Positions 34,290 to 45,043 of a DNA stretch of 64,000 nucleotides are shown piece after piece (the first letter of the stretch is position 1; every line of letters begins with the position of its first letter). A program made the position numbers and the translations under genes. The DNA comes from Haberlea rhodopensis (lineage: Eukaryota > Streptophyta > Magnoliopsida > Lamiales > Gesneriaceae): the NCBI GenBank assembly GCA_907163345.1, contig CAJQUN010001156.1, positions 34,606 through 98,605 of the forward strand, written 5' to 3'. The notes below the pieces were generated by a model. It saw only the letters and a program-made list of their open reading frames with translations, made no database searches and was not told the DNA's origin.

Positions 34290-35640
34290 TTATTGGATGT
34301 TTCGTCATCGAAACTTGAAACAACTTGGTTTTGAAAGAGGTATGGATATTTCTCTCGTATCTTTTCTTGTAGCTCCCAAGTGGCTTCCCTTTCAATGTGA
34401 TTTGACCATTGAACCTTGACATAAGGGATAGTTCTCCACCTCAGTAGTTGATCTTTAGTGTCAACAATCCGGATTGGAATTTCTTCGTACTTCAGAGTCT
34501 CATCCAAGCTCTCTTGATCCACCAGGGGTTCTGCTTCGAGTACATGGCTGGGGTCGGCAATGTAATTCCTTAGTTGTGACACGTGGAAGACATTATAAAT
34601 TCGAGATAGACTTGGAGGTAATGCTATTCGGTAAGCCAATGTTCCAACTTTCTCAAGGACTTCGAAAGGTCCCACATATCTCGGTCTCATCTTTCCTGTC
34701 TTTTCAAATCGGATAACTCATTTCATAGTGAAACCTTCGCGTAGACTTTTTCGCCAATATTGAATTCTAATGGTCTTCTCTTCATGTCGGCCCAACTCTT
34801 TTGTCGATCTTGGACTGCCTTGAGTCTTTCCCTAATGGTAATGATTTTATCAGAGGTGGTTTGTATTAATTCAGGTCCGGTGATAGCCCTTTCTCCTACC
34901 TCGTCCCAGTATAGGGCGATCGGCATTTGCGCCCATATAATGCTTCATACGGTGCCATTCCTATGCTGCTATGATAACTGTTGTTGTATGCAAATTTGAT
35001 TAACGATAATAGCTCGCTCCAGTTTGCGCTGAAATCCATGGTGCAAGCTCTCAGCGTGTCTTCAAGAGTTTGAATGGTCCTTTCTTGTCTGCCCATCGGT
35101 TTGCGGGTGGTAAGCGGTGCTAAGTGTCCCTTGCTTCCCGTTGCTTGTTGAAAGCCCTTTCAAAACCGGGATACGAATATGGGGTCTCTGTCTGATAAAA
35201 TGCTCACTGGAACTCCATGCAGTCGTACAATTTGGTCCATGTACAAGGTTGCCAGTTTGTCGATGTCGTAGTTCATGCGGACCGGTAGGAAGTGAGCGGA
35301 TTTGGTGAGTCTATGTACAATTACCCATATTCCATCGCGAGTTTGTCTTGATTTTGGTAAGCCCACTACGAAGTCCATGGAGATGTGTTCCCACTTCCAC
35401 TCAGGAATCTCAAGAGGTTGTAGTAGTCCTCCAGGTCGTTGGTACTCGGCTTTGACTTGTTGGCATACCAGGCATCGGGCGACGAATTCGGCGACGTCCT
35501 TCTTCATTCCATTCCACCAGATATTTTCTTTGAGGTCTTTGTACATCTTTGTGCTTCCAGGATGGATGGAGAACTTTGTTTTATGTGTTGAAGTCATCAT
35601 TTCCCGTCTAAGGTTATTTACGTTTGGCACACATTACCTT
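34290..35640 (-). pseudogene. Integrase and chromodomain tail, element F
   Basis: In order: the zinc region with KFSIHPGSTKMYKDLKENIW and CLVCQQVK; core PEWKWEHISMDFVVGLPKSR, WVIVHRLTKSAHFLPV where the first catalytic Asp is His, VRLHGVPVSILSDRDPIFVS with the second Asp kept; then RPLEFNIGEKVYAKV, VGPFEVLEKVGTLAYRIALP, and the chromodomain-like VKVQWSNHIEREATWEL with REKYPYLF. Frameshifts lie near 35130, 34910 and 34710. Inactive. Confidence 0.88.
34299..34314 (-). other. Pol-terminal stem-loop, element F
   Basis: In the minus sense GTTTCG pairs with CGAAAC around ATGA, in the last codons of pol and about 10 bases before the PPT. Confidence 0.6.
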
Positions 35641-35699
35641 CCTTTCATCCATAAGGTTCCATCGTTGTCTGTCGTGAAATCGGGTAATTTCCCTTCCTT

Positions 35700-36400
35700 A
35701 ACTTGTTATTTCTGTTTAGTTAGGCTATGATCCTGACTCTGGCCTAACTTTATCGTTTCTTGTAGGCAGGGATAAGCTGAAAGGGATGCTAAAATCATCT
35801 TCCCTGTGCCATTCCGACTTAGTGCGTCTGCTACCTTATTTGCTTTCCCTGGATGGTAGCTTATCATAAGGTCATAGTACTTCAAGAGTTCTATCCATCG
35901 TCTTTGCCTCATATTCAATTCCTTCTGGGTGAACAAATACTTGAGACTCTGATGGTCTGTGAAAATTTCACACTTGGCACCATAGAGGTAATGCCTCCAT
36001 ATTTTCAAGGCAAACACTACGGCTGCTAATTCAAGGTCATGCATAGTTCATATGGTTTGAGTTGTCTTGATGCATAGGCAATCACTCTCCCTTCTTGCAT
36101 GAGTATACACCCCAAGCCATCCTTTGATGCATCAATGTAGATCGTATAGTCCTTGTCCTCGGTGGGTAAAACTAGTACAGGTGTGGATGCAAGCTTTTTC
36201 TTTAAAGTCTCAAAGCTTTCCTCACACTCTTTACTCCAAATGAATTTGAGTTCTTTTCTGTGAGTTTGGCGAGAGGTATGGCTATTGAAGAAAATCCCTC
36301 GATGAACTTTCAATAATATCCCGCTAATCCCAAGAAACTTCGAATCTCCGTTACTGTCTTTGGTATTGGCCAATCCATTACTGTCTCCACCTTTTCAGGA
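35700..36400 (-). pseudogene. RNase H, element F
   Basis: Two overlapping frames: FIWSKECEESFETLKKKLAS, YTIYIDASKDGLGCILMQEG, VIAYASRQLKPYE, then MHDLELAAVVFALKIWRHYL, IFTDHQSLKYLFTQKELNMR, ISYHPGKANKVADALSRN. It degrades RNA in RNA-DNA hybrids during reverse transcription. Broken by a frameshift at about 36040. Confidence 0.9.
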
Positions 36401-36483
36401 TCCACTGACACGCCTCTTGCTGATATGATATGACCCAAGAATGCGACATTTTCTAGCCAGAATTTGCACTTTTTGAATTTGTC

Positions 36484-37250
36484 TTATAATTCTTTATCTC
36501 TTAAGGTTTGAAGGGTAAGACGAAGATGATCTTCGTGTTCTTCTTTGCTTGGAGAGTATACAAGGATATCATCGATGAATACTACGATGAACCTATCCAG
36601 AAATGGCTTGAATACTCGGTTCATCAAGTCCATGAATGCGGCTGGTGCATTTGTCAGCCCAAATGGCATTACTGTGAACTCGTAATGCCCATATCTCGTC
36701 CTGAAAGCGGTTTTCGGGATATCCTCCGTCTTGACTTTCAACTGGTGGTAGCCCGACCTCAGATCGAGCTTTGAAAAGACCTTAGCTCCTTTGAGTTGGT
36801 CGAAGAGGTCATCTATCCTTGGGAGAGGGTACCGATTCTTGATGGTGATCTTATTTGACTCTCTGTAATCGATGCATAATCTCATGCTTCCGTCTTTTTT
36901 CTTCACAAATAGGACGGGGGCTCCCCATGGAGATGCACTTGGTCTAATTTGTTTCTTGTCCAAAAGTTCTTGTGGTTGCTCCTTAAGTTCTTTCAACTGA
37001 TTGGGGCCATGCGGTCAGGTGCCTTCGAGATTGGTGCAGTGCTCGACATTACGTTGATTTCAAACTCTACTTCTTGGTCTGGCACTAGTCCTGACAATTC
37101 TTCGGGAAAAACCTCTGGGAAGTCTTGTACCACTCGAATATCCTCTAATTTAAGTCTGGCTCCTTCCCTCACCTCACTTATCGTGGCCTGATACAATTCT
37201 TCGTCGTCCTTCATGGCTCTCCAAGTTTGAGCCGCAAATAACAATGACCT
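36484..37250 (-). pseudogene. Reverse transcriptase, element F
   Basis: VVQDFPEVFPEELSGLVPD, then SPWGAPVLFVKKKDGSMRLC, IDYRESNKITIKNRYPLPRI, LDLRSGYHQLKVKTEDIPKT, MPFGLTNAPAAFMDLMNRVF and the catalytic VVFIDDILVYS. The two frames overlap at about 36995, so one frameshift is needed. The active-site Asp pair is present. Confidence 0.92.
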
Positions 37251-37279
37251 CCGAGCTTTAGTTCTACCATAGAAATGAC

Positions 37280-37650
37280 TTATTCGTTGTATGAAGTCGT
37301 TACCTTGACGCCTTTGTTATGATAGTCAACTATTGCATGGTGTCTAGCTAACCAATCCATACCCAAAATGGCGTCAAATTTTACCATGTTGAAGTTAATT
37401 AGGTCGGCGTTAAATGTTCTATCGTTTATGCCAATCTTGCAGTATAGATGGATCTTACTTGTCTTTTGGGTTTTGTTGTGGGGACGCCACTCTACGAGGT
37501 TTGTCAAGTTATACAGACCTAAGTTTTAACTTCTTAGCAAACCTTTTTGACAAAAAACGAGTGTCTGTCACCACAATCAAACAATACATGAGCATAAAAT
37601 TTCTTCAGTAAAATTGTACCTTCCACGACGTCACTCGCATCCTCCACCTC
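37280..37650 (-). pseudogene. Protease region, element F
   Basis: The active site reads VLFDCGDRHSF where the family has Asp-Thr-Gly or Asp-Ser-Gly; the Asp stays but the second residue is Cys. After a frameshift comes KFDAILGMDWLARHHAIVDY, the usual C-terminal protease motif. Probably inactive. Confidence 0.82.
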
Positions 37651-38738
37651 TTCTTGAGTTATTGCATAGACTCGGGCATTGGGCTTGCTTTCTTTTGGCT
37701 TGATGGGAGGGCTTACATTGCTTGTGTTAGTTCCCTTTTTATCATCCTCGGGACAATCTGTGATTCTATGACCAAATTTACCGCATCGGAAACAAGCTCC
37801 GCTCACCCTGCGACACTCTCCAGTATGCGTTAGGTCGCATAAAGAACATTTTGGGATGGCCTTATTAGTCTGTGCAAAAGTAGGTCCCTTGCTGTACTTG
37901 TTCGATCTCTTAAATCTTTGGTCAATGTCAGGGGGTCGTTGAGGTGGTGGTCGTTTGCGTTTGAATTCTTCCTCTCGACGTTGGATATCAGCTTCAGCTC
38001 TAATGGCTGCCCCCATTAGGTTTCCGAAGTTTGTGGATTCAAATACTGCCATAGCTGACTGGATTTGACTATTCAAACCCTTTTTGAAATGATGTAGTTT
38101 TAAACTTTCATCTGCCATGATGGTTGGGGCGTAGGTTCCAAGGGCATGGAACCTCGAAGAATAATCTACTACTGACATCCCAGGGGTCTGCATCAGATTG
38201 TCAAATTCACTCAACTTTTGGATTCAAACTGCTGCTGGAAAGTACTGTTTTAGGAATACACTGCGGAATCCTTGCCAAGTGATTGGTCATGCTTCCGCCA
38301 ACGATGGGGATATGCTTTCCCACCACTTTCGAGCTTAGTCCACGAGAAAATGTGTCGTAACGTCAACCTTGATATCCAGAGGTACTTCAAGCAATCGGTG
38401 ATGATTTTCAACTTCTTTTAACCAGTTTTGAGCCACTTCTAGGCCCGGGTTTCCATCGTAAGTCGGTACTAATTTTTACGAAGGGACTCATAATGATACT
38501 TGATTTGTTGTGGTTGCTGGACCGGTTGTAGTGGCAGCTGGTTGGCAGTTGGGTTTACAAATCCTTGGAGAGTTGTAGCCACGATAGTCGCGATTGCCAT
38601 CAAATCCTCACAGCTTAAAGCCACCCTTGGAGGCGATGGTGGAGGGTTCTGCTTTCCGTCTGTTTCGTTAACATTGTCATTGTTGGGAGGAAAAGCATAG
38701 CCAGGGTTGCGGTTTTGATGAGGAGGTCGTCCAGCCAT
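37534..38738 (-). pseudogene. Gag with zinc knuckle, element F
   Basis: It starts MAGRPPHQNRNPGYAFPPN, Pro-rich, then after a frameshift at about 38469 the Gag core (KWWESISPSLAEA region and SEFDNLMQTPGMSVVDYSSR), ending with the zinc knuckle CFRCGKFGHRITDC. Gag runs directly into protease in the same frame (to 37534), as in Tekay-like elements. At least two breaks are present. Confidence 0.88.
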
Positions 38739-38964
38739 TTCCTACAATTTGTATAATTCTAAGGTTGTCGAGTAGAGGTGTATATGATAAATTTACAAGT
38801 AAGTCACGTTGGAAGTAGGCTATAGATGGAAATAAAAATCAATATTTTATTAATAATTGGGATGCTTACAATTAAATCAAATTGAGTCAAACGGCTTCTA
38901 GCGAATTTATTTAAATTTAAATTAAAGTACTTCTAAAACATCTTAACATAATTCATCCTACGAG

Positions 38965-39435
38965 CTAGTCTATCACTTCTCCGTCACCTAACTCTTCCTC
39001 GTCTTCTCCATCTTCCATAGGCTCTTCTTCATGGTTTTCTTCCTCTTCCATAGGTTCCTCTTCGGGGTCTTCTTCTCCTTGAAGATTGTCGTTGATCTCT
39101 TGCATGTTGTTCAGGGCGAACAACAGTCCATTATTGGTCTCTGTCAGGTGTTCATTAGTAGTCTCCAGTGTCTCATATTGAGCTCTTAGTTGTTCTATTT
39201 GTTGATTCGACACATGAAGCCTTGCATTTGCGACCCTGTGTAGTGTATCGTGCCTAGCGATTTCTTCCTTTGCTTCCCGGAGCTATTCGTCAGCGTGGTG
39301 GTAGTAATTGGAGAAGCATTGAACTTCTTGGTGTAGATGATCTCTTACTTCGAGGAGCTCGATTATGTTTTGCTCGAGTCCCTCTACTTCACATTCTAGA
39401 TTACAGATCATATTGGTCGATGCGCAGGCCGTCAT
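38965..39435 (-). pseudogene. Extra coiled-coil acidic ORF upstream of gag, element F
   Basis: A 156-codon frame from ATG 39435 (MTACASTNMICNLECEVEG) to TAG at 38965, with one internal TAG at 39283-39285. The middle (QQIEQLRAQYETLETTNEHL) has heptad-like Leu/Ile spacing and the C-terminus is almost pure Glu/Asp. I do not recognise a family. It sits between the PBS and gag, where some plant gypsy elements carry extra ORFs. Confidence 0.5.
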
Positions 39436-41553
39436 TACCTAAATTCATGGGAGTGAACATATTAAATTTTGGGTTAATAACGACGGTAATGAATAATTAA
39501 AAGAAAATTGGTCTCAAATTTATTTATTTATTTTTATTTTTATTATTTTTTTTATTATTCCAAAATCCACCATTTTCCATTGACTGAAAACCAAAATTGA
39601 TGGAGGGTTTTTATTTTACATTTTATGGGGGTTCATAACCTAGTTTTAATTTTAATTTGGTATTTTGAGTCAAGAGGAATCGAGGCCTAAATTTTCACTT
39701 CATGGGTTTCTTGAGCGACTTTCCAATTTGTAATTGACCTTATGATTATCTATTAAATTTCAAAATTGTCTTGGGGGTTTTAATGGGTGTCATATATTGA
39801 TCATAACCCATAATAAATTTGGAAATGTCTTAATTTAAGAGGAATTGTTGGTTGAAATTTTGACTAATTAGGGTTCTTAGGGCGTATAATATGGTTCCAA
39901 GTTGACGTCCTTTCCTTGTCTGTAATTCGAAGAAATCATAGGGCTTTTATTGCCCATGACAAGATAGTCAGTTAGCCAGATTTAATTTGAAATACATGTT
40001 CGGATTCATGGAAATTTGGTACGAGTTTACGCACATCTAGGGTTAAGGGCGTGAATTGCGGTTCAAATTTGGCAACCTTCTCTCATTTTGGAGTGCGATC
40101 TGATAGGGGGCTTTTACTTCTGGCATGATTTCGAGTAAGATCCGGAAATTAATTGGATTTTAGTGTTCGAATGATGGATAAAATCGGTAGTGAAAGTTTT
40201 CGCCAATTAGGGTTCTTTGGGGCGTAATTCTTGTTTCGAATTTGAGTACTTTAAAAATTTGTGATTTCGATTTGATAGGGGTTTTTTTTTAGGGATTAAA
40301 TTACTGTCAAAAACCCAAAATTAATTTAACATTGATGTTCGGATTGTTGGAGAAATCGTTGGTCGAAATTTTCACCATTTAGGGTTTACAGGGCGTGAAT
40401 TGCGGTTCAAAATCGGAGGGATTCCCTTGTTTTTCACTCAACTTTTTCAGAGGGCTTTTAATCATGATGATATTAGGATTAATACTCCCGATTTAATGCG
40501 GATTTTATGTTGGGATTATTGAGAAATCAATTAAGGAAATTCTCGAATTTTCAGGGTTCATAGGCGTGGAGTATGGTTCAAATTGGAGCACTTTTCAATG
40601 TTATAGGAGGAGATCTGGTATGGGGCTTTTATTACCCATAGCATGAATGGTAATCCTTTGAATTTAATTCGATTTTTATGTTCGGATTTGAGAGAATTTA
40701 AGGCTTAAAGTTTCGGTTCGGGTTCTGATTAGGGTCGAAATTTCAATAAAAAAAATAAGCACTTTCCTTTGTTTGTGAGTTAATAATAATTGAGGGGTTT
40801 CATTTTTAATGAATAGATGATGAATTACATGGATTTGATTCAAATTCGGTGTTCAAAATCAGGAGTAAATTGATAGTCAAAATTTTCGCACTTTACGTTT
40901 TTTTTAGGGTTCATATGTGTATAATTTAGATCCAAAATTACTTACTTTCCTTAATTTGTTAATCCGATTGGTTAGAGGGAACCTTGTTTGACGTATTTCA
41001 AGGAATAGAAACCCAGTTTTAATTTGGGAATGGTGTTCGGATTGATTGATTAATCAAATTTGGAATCTTTCGAAAATTAGGGTTCTTGGGCAAGAAATTC
41101 GAAAGATGATTGGTGCCTGAATTTTGGAATTCGTTGAGGGCTATTGTTCGTCTATGATCGTTCCTCGCAAAATAAAACTGGACTTGTCGATCGACGTTCG
41201 AAGGTACTGGAAACGGGAGCGGTTAGAAAACTATCCAGGCGTGGATTCTTTAGCAACGAAATTGACTAGGAAAGCTAGGTCCGATGGGGCAGATAATTTG
41301 GACGTGAGGTCGTCTGGTGGAGGCGCTCTAGGTCGATGGTCGGCCGTCGTTTCTCCGGTGGTGGCGAAGTGGCGGCGTTGATAACCTTAGATCTAGGGTT
41401 TCGAATTTTTTTTTATAAATAATACTATTTTCAGATTTTGGATTCCAACTGATTTTTGATTTTAATCAGTTATCTATTAGATCCGGGATTCATAATTCGG
41501 TTGATTTATATCAACTAAAAATCTTTTCCCAGCGGGATCATGGAACCTGATTT
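39436..41553 (-). other. Long untranslated leader of element F
   Basis: About 2.1 kb between PBS and the first ORF. It holds roughly ten loosely repeated blocks around TTAGGGTTCTTAGGGCGTAA and GGATTGTTGGAGAAATCG, spaced about 180-200 bases. No gene is seen. Confidence 0.6.
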
Positions 41554-41566
41554 TGCTCTGATACCA
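41554..41566 (-). promoter_or_regulatory. Primer binding site of element F
   Basis: The minus strand reads TGGTATCAGAGCA, a perfect initiator-Met tRNA PBS, six bases from the 5' LTR. Confidence 0.92.
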
Positions 41567-41572
41567 CTAAAA

Positions 41573-42575
41573 TGTAACACCCCGAAACCCGAGCGCATGA
41601 CACCGCAATCCAAATATGAAACTCGGATACAACAAGGCTCGTGTACAGATCTATGATAAAACCATTCTTTTATTCCATAATCAATAAAAATTGTCATTAC
41701 AACTTCAAATACGAAATCCAAATGTCTCGTACTAAATAAAAATTGTGGTAGCGTAAATAAAATAATAATTCTTATTGAAGACTCCTAGTGGATCACCATC
41801 CCCAGAATTGTTGTTGTTCTTCTTCCTCGGTATCTTCTTCTTCGATTTTGTCTGGAGGGAGGTAAGGGGTGAGTGTTTGGGAAAAACATAATCTTTGTTT
41901 TAAACATTGCTTTAACAAAGTCATAGATCTTGGCATATAAACACATAAACATATATCTTACACATATCCACATAGTGACTTATTGGATTCAAGAGGAGGC
42001 TCCCGTGTACATAGCACTTTGCTCTTAAGGATCAAGAGGTGGCTCACATGCATGTGGCATGCCCACATCATGTAGCAATTTGCCCCGCCAAATCAAGTGG
42101 TGACTCATACACACGTAGCACTTTGCTCCGCAAAGTCCTTCATTCATGATCATGTCACATACTTGTTTAGATTTAAAACAAAATCATCACAGTGATGTTC
42201 AATCGAAGTTTAAAACGTACATAAACAATTTTATTAAAACGAAAAGGAATTGTAGTAAAAACCCATTTACAGTGTTGAATAACCGAAGCGAGATCCGGGT
42301 TGAGAAAATGGTGTGAAACTCCTCATCTCTTCCTTGAAGGTTTCAAAATTTGTGTGTGGTGTGAGTGCCAATATTTCCAAAATGGTGAGTAATAGTCTGG
42401 GTTTAAGGCATGATGGTTATATGTAAGCTAGGGTGGGAAATTAGGGGTGGAAAGTTCCAAGATTCTTTTTCTTCAATGGCAAAGATTAAGATGTGACATA
42501 TGGTAAATATTAATTGGGTAATATTTTTGGATAATAACGTGGGGCACAAGTGTGGCACAATTTGGGGTCTTCACA
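41573..42575 (-). repeat. 5' LTR of element F
   Basis: Plus-strand ends TGTAACACCCCGAAACCCGA...GGGGTCTTCACA, homologous to the 3' LTR throughout but about 85 bases shorter. The missing bases lie mainly around 41885. Confidence 0.88.
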
Positions 42576-42580
42576 TATGT

Positions 42581-43683
42581 CACCTGCATAAGTCTCTTTA
42601 TGGCCTTCGTCAGGCGCCTCGGGCATGGTATACGGCATTGAGCTTTGCCCTGCTCTCCTTCGGCTTCACTCAGTCTCGTTCTAACACATCCCTATTCACG
42701 CTCCACTACGGTCCTCTACACCTGCTATGCCTCGTCTAAATTGATGATCTTATTATTACTGGCTCTGACTGTCAAGATCCAGTCCCTTATTAGTCATCTC
42801 AACCATCAGTTTGTTGTCAAAGATCTTGGCTCCCTATCTTACTTCTTGGGTGTTGAAGTTGCCTCGTGTAAGGAAGGGTTGTTTCTCTCTCAGCACAAGT
42901 ATACCATGGATCTCCTCCGCCGTCACACAATGGATGGTGCCAAACCTGTCACTACCCCGATGGCCACTAGCCACTCTACTATCATACCTTGCTCTGTTGA
43001 TCCCACTGACTATCGCAGCGCCATCGGAGGTCTTCAATATCTCACAATCACCAGGTCCAACATCTCTTTCACTGTCAATAAGTTGGCTCAATCCATGGCC
43101 CAACCTACGGCCGATCAATGGGCTGCGGTCAAACGTCTTTTTCACTACCTTAAGGGTACTCTAACTCATGGTCTTCTTCTTCGGCGCTCCCCAGATCTGA
43201 CTCTCAATGCATACTCCGATGCTGATTGGGCTGGTGACCCCAAGCTCAGCAAGTCCACCTCGGCATATATCATCTTTATCGTCCCGAATCTCATGGCGGT
43301 CATGCAAGCAAAACGCTGTCTCCCATTCCTCCACAGAATCCGAGTATCGGTTGTTAGCCTCTGCGGCTGCTGAAGTTTGTTGGCTTCGTGATTTATTCAC
43401 CGTTCTTGGCATTTGGTTACCATCAATTCCCCAAATTCTGTGCGATAACATGGGTGCTAGCCGCCTGGCTCTTCATCCGGTTATGTATTCTCGCATGAAG
43501 CACATTGCCATTGATGTACACTGTGTACACCACCTCTCTTCCAAAGGGATGTTATCAATCTCCTTTATTCGCACAGAGAATCAATTGGCGGATCTTCTCA
43601 CGAAACCACTACCTCGTGCTCGGTTCTCCTCTCTTCGTTCCAAAATCTCAGTCGTCGATGGGATGTCGATTTTGCGGGGTGCG
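42581..43683 (+). pseudogene. Copia RT second half and RNase H, element D
   Basis: CHLHKSLYGLRQAPRAWYTA, then IDDLIITGSD where the family's Tyr-Val-Asp-Asp box is damaged by a stop, then VVKDLGSLSYFLGVEVASCK, DPTDYRSAIGGLQYLTITRS, SDADWAGDP, and after a frameshift SHSSTESEYRLLASAAAEVC, KHIAIDVHCVHHLSSKGMLS and LADLLTKPLPRARF. A G-rich PPT (TTTGCGGGGTGCG) touches the 3' LTR. Confidence 0.88.
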
Positions 43684-43891
43684 TATCAAGGAAGATCCAT
43701 CTTGATATCACAATGTCTTTCAAGATTAGAAATAATCTTCTTATTTTGTAAAGTAAATAACAATCTTCTTATTTTTGTAAAGTAGATTATTAAGGAAATA
43801 TCTTACTTTATCTCCAGCTCCCCTTGTAACTTGTATAAATATTATGCATCAATGAAAAATACATTCGAGCCAAAATGTATCAACTCTAATA
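43684..43891 (+). repeat. 3' LTR of copia element D
   Basis: 208 bp, same termini as the 5' LTR; followed by ATGTA, the partner of ACGTA left of the 5' LTR. Confidence 0.88.
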
Positions 43892-44345
43892 ATGTATGGC
43901 TGCACATTCAGTCCCCTCCGTCGTACCAAATAAAAGACTATCATCCGCAAAAAAATAAGTGAGTGACTCGAGGTGTTGTACGAGCACAACGAACACCACG
44001 AAGCACGCCAAGTCTGACAGAGGACTTGAGTAGAGCTGATAGTCCTTCTGAACATAGCAGAAATAAATATAGAGCCAGTGGGCATCGCTGTCTAAGTCCC
44101 CGAGTAGGTCGAGCGTGACCCACGATTCGGCCATTAACCAGAAAAGAAAGTTGGGATGTACTTAAGTAATCCATCACCTTTCGATCCAACTATGTGAAAA
44201 TCTCAATAACAGCAGCCAAAAATGGCCATTCCACTCGGTGATAAGCCTTGCTCATATCTAGTTTGATTGCCATCAACACATGTTTACCCCTGATCCGCTT
44301 ACAAAGTGTGTGTAAGCTTCCAAAGGCCACCGAGATATCCATTGT
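43892..44345 (-). pseudogene. LINE E, 5' portion of surviving RT
   Basis: The minus strand reads RGKHVLMAIKLDMSKAYHRV, then SFLVNGRIVGHARPTRGLRQ, SEGLSALLKSSVRLG and THLFFADDSLLFG, the RT active site. It then passes into element D and resumes at 16577. The endonuclease domain is missing, so the LINE was 5'-truncated at about 44345, as is usual for LINEs. I found no convincing target duplication. Confidence 0.85.
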
Positions 44346-45043
44346 TGAAAGACATTAACTGTCACCTTTTTCATCCACTTTTGAAAGTTGGTCAAAAACA
44401 GAGATGATGGAAAGTTACAATGATATTTTAACTCATAAGGCTTCTGATTATTAATTACGATTTATGCATTCAACTTTTTTTTAATGCTAAATAAGTTACA
44501 AATCCACATCTAGCAACGTTAAGATTACAAAAATATGTTGTTTTATACCATGTATTTAATATTATAATCTTAACTCCTTCCATAAATAAAAATACTTGTC
44601 ATAATACTAAATAATATTTATAATCAGGTAATAAAAGTATTTCTTGATTCCAAAATCTTTCGATTATATATAACATCTATTCATATCAAGTGGCTTGAAC
44701 TTTTTCTTTTTTAACGTAGAGGTTAGAGCCCATACATGGAGCTTACAACTCAATGATAAAGAGAAAATAACGCGCGCGCACATATATATATATATACATA
44801 TATATATATGTGTGTGCGATTTTATTTCAATGTCAACAAGGCGATCGTACAACCTTGAAGCAAGACCAAATGGTAAACAAATCAAAATCTTTTGCAATAT
44901 TTGTGTATATTTTCTGATAAACTGAAGGATAATTATTTAGTGTATTCCATCATGAAAAACATGATGAATACGTAGCCGAGCATCCGTCAGCAGAAATATT
45001 AGGTCAAATATTGCAAAAAAAATTGAAATGACCCATTTCAAGA
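44346..45043. other. AT-rich intergenic DNA with a TA/CA microsatellite
   Basis: No gene is seen. An alternating CGCGCG, CA and TATATA tract lies at 44770-44818. The stretch includes the 3' flank of the carboxylesterase gene. Confidence 0.6.

Larger units (their letters stand above)
33191..42575 (-). mobile_element. Ty3/gypsy Tekay-like chromovirus element F
   Basis: A 9.4-kb minus-strand element with LTRs 33191-34278 (3') and 41573-42575 (5'), target duplication TATGT (33186-33190, 42576-42580), an initiator-Met PBS and recognisable gag, protease, RT, RNase H and integrase, all frameshifted. The copia RT frame resumes after it. The LTRs differ by many substitutions and indels, so it is an older insertion than B. 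Confidence 0.9.
16578..43891 (+). mobile_element. Ty1/copia element D (Ale/Retrofit-like), opened by elements C and F
   Basis: Two 208-bp LTRs (16578-16785 and 43684-43891) enclose gag-protease-integrase-RT-RNase H in copia order. Without elements C and F and their duplicated target bases, D is about 4.6 kb, a normal copia length. Flanks are ACGTA on the left and ATGTA on the right, a 5-bp target duplication with one change. The LINE reading frame resumes across it. The LTRs differ at about 12 of 208 positions by eye. Lineage assignment from the short LTR and gag style is an inference. Confidence 0.85.

Noticed and set aside
34474..34716. Plus-strand ORFs opposite the pol region of F and J
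   Set aside because: Shadows of the minus-strand pol frames, without independent support.
41124..41381. 85-residue plus-strand ORF in the leader of element F
   Set aside because: Antisense to the element, single copy, no domain; likely chance.
41554..41566. tRNA-like sequence
   Set aside because: It is only the 13-base primer binding site complementary to initiator-Met tRNA, not a tRNA gene; the same holds at 23046.
44770..44818. Possible origin or regulatory element in the TA-rich tract
   Set aside because: A plain CG/CA/TA microsatellite, common in plant intergenic DNA.
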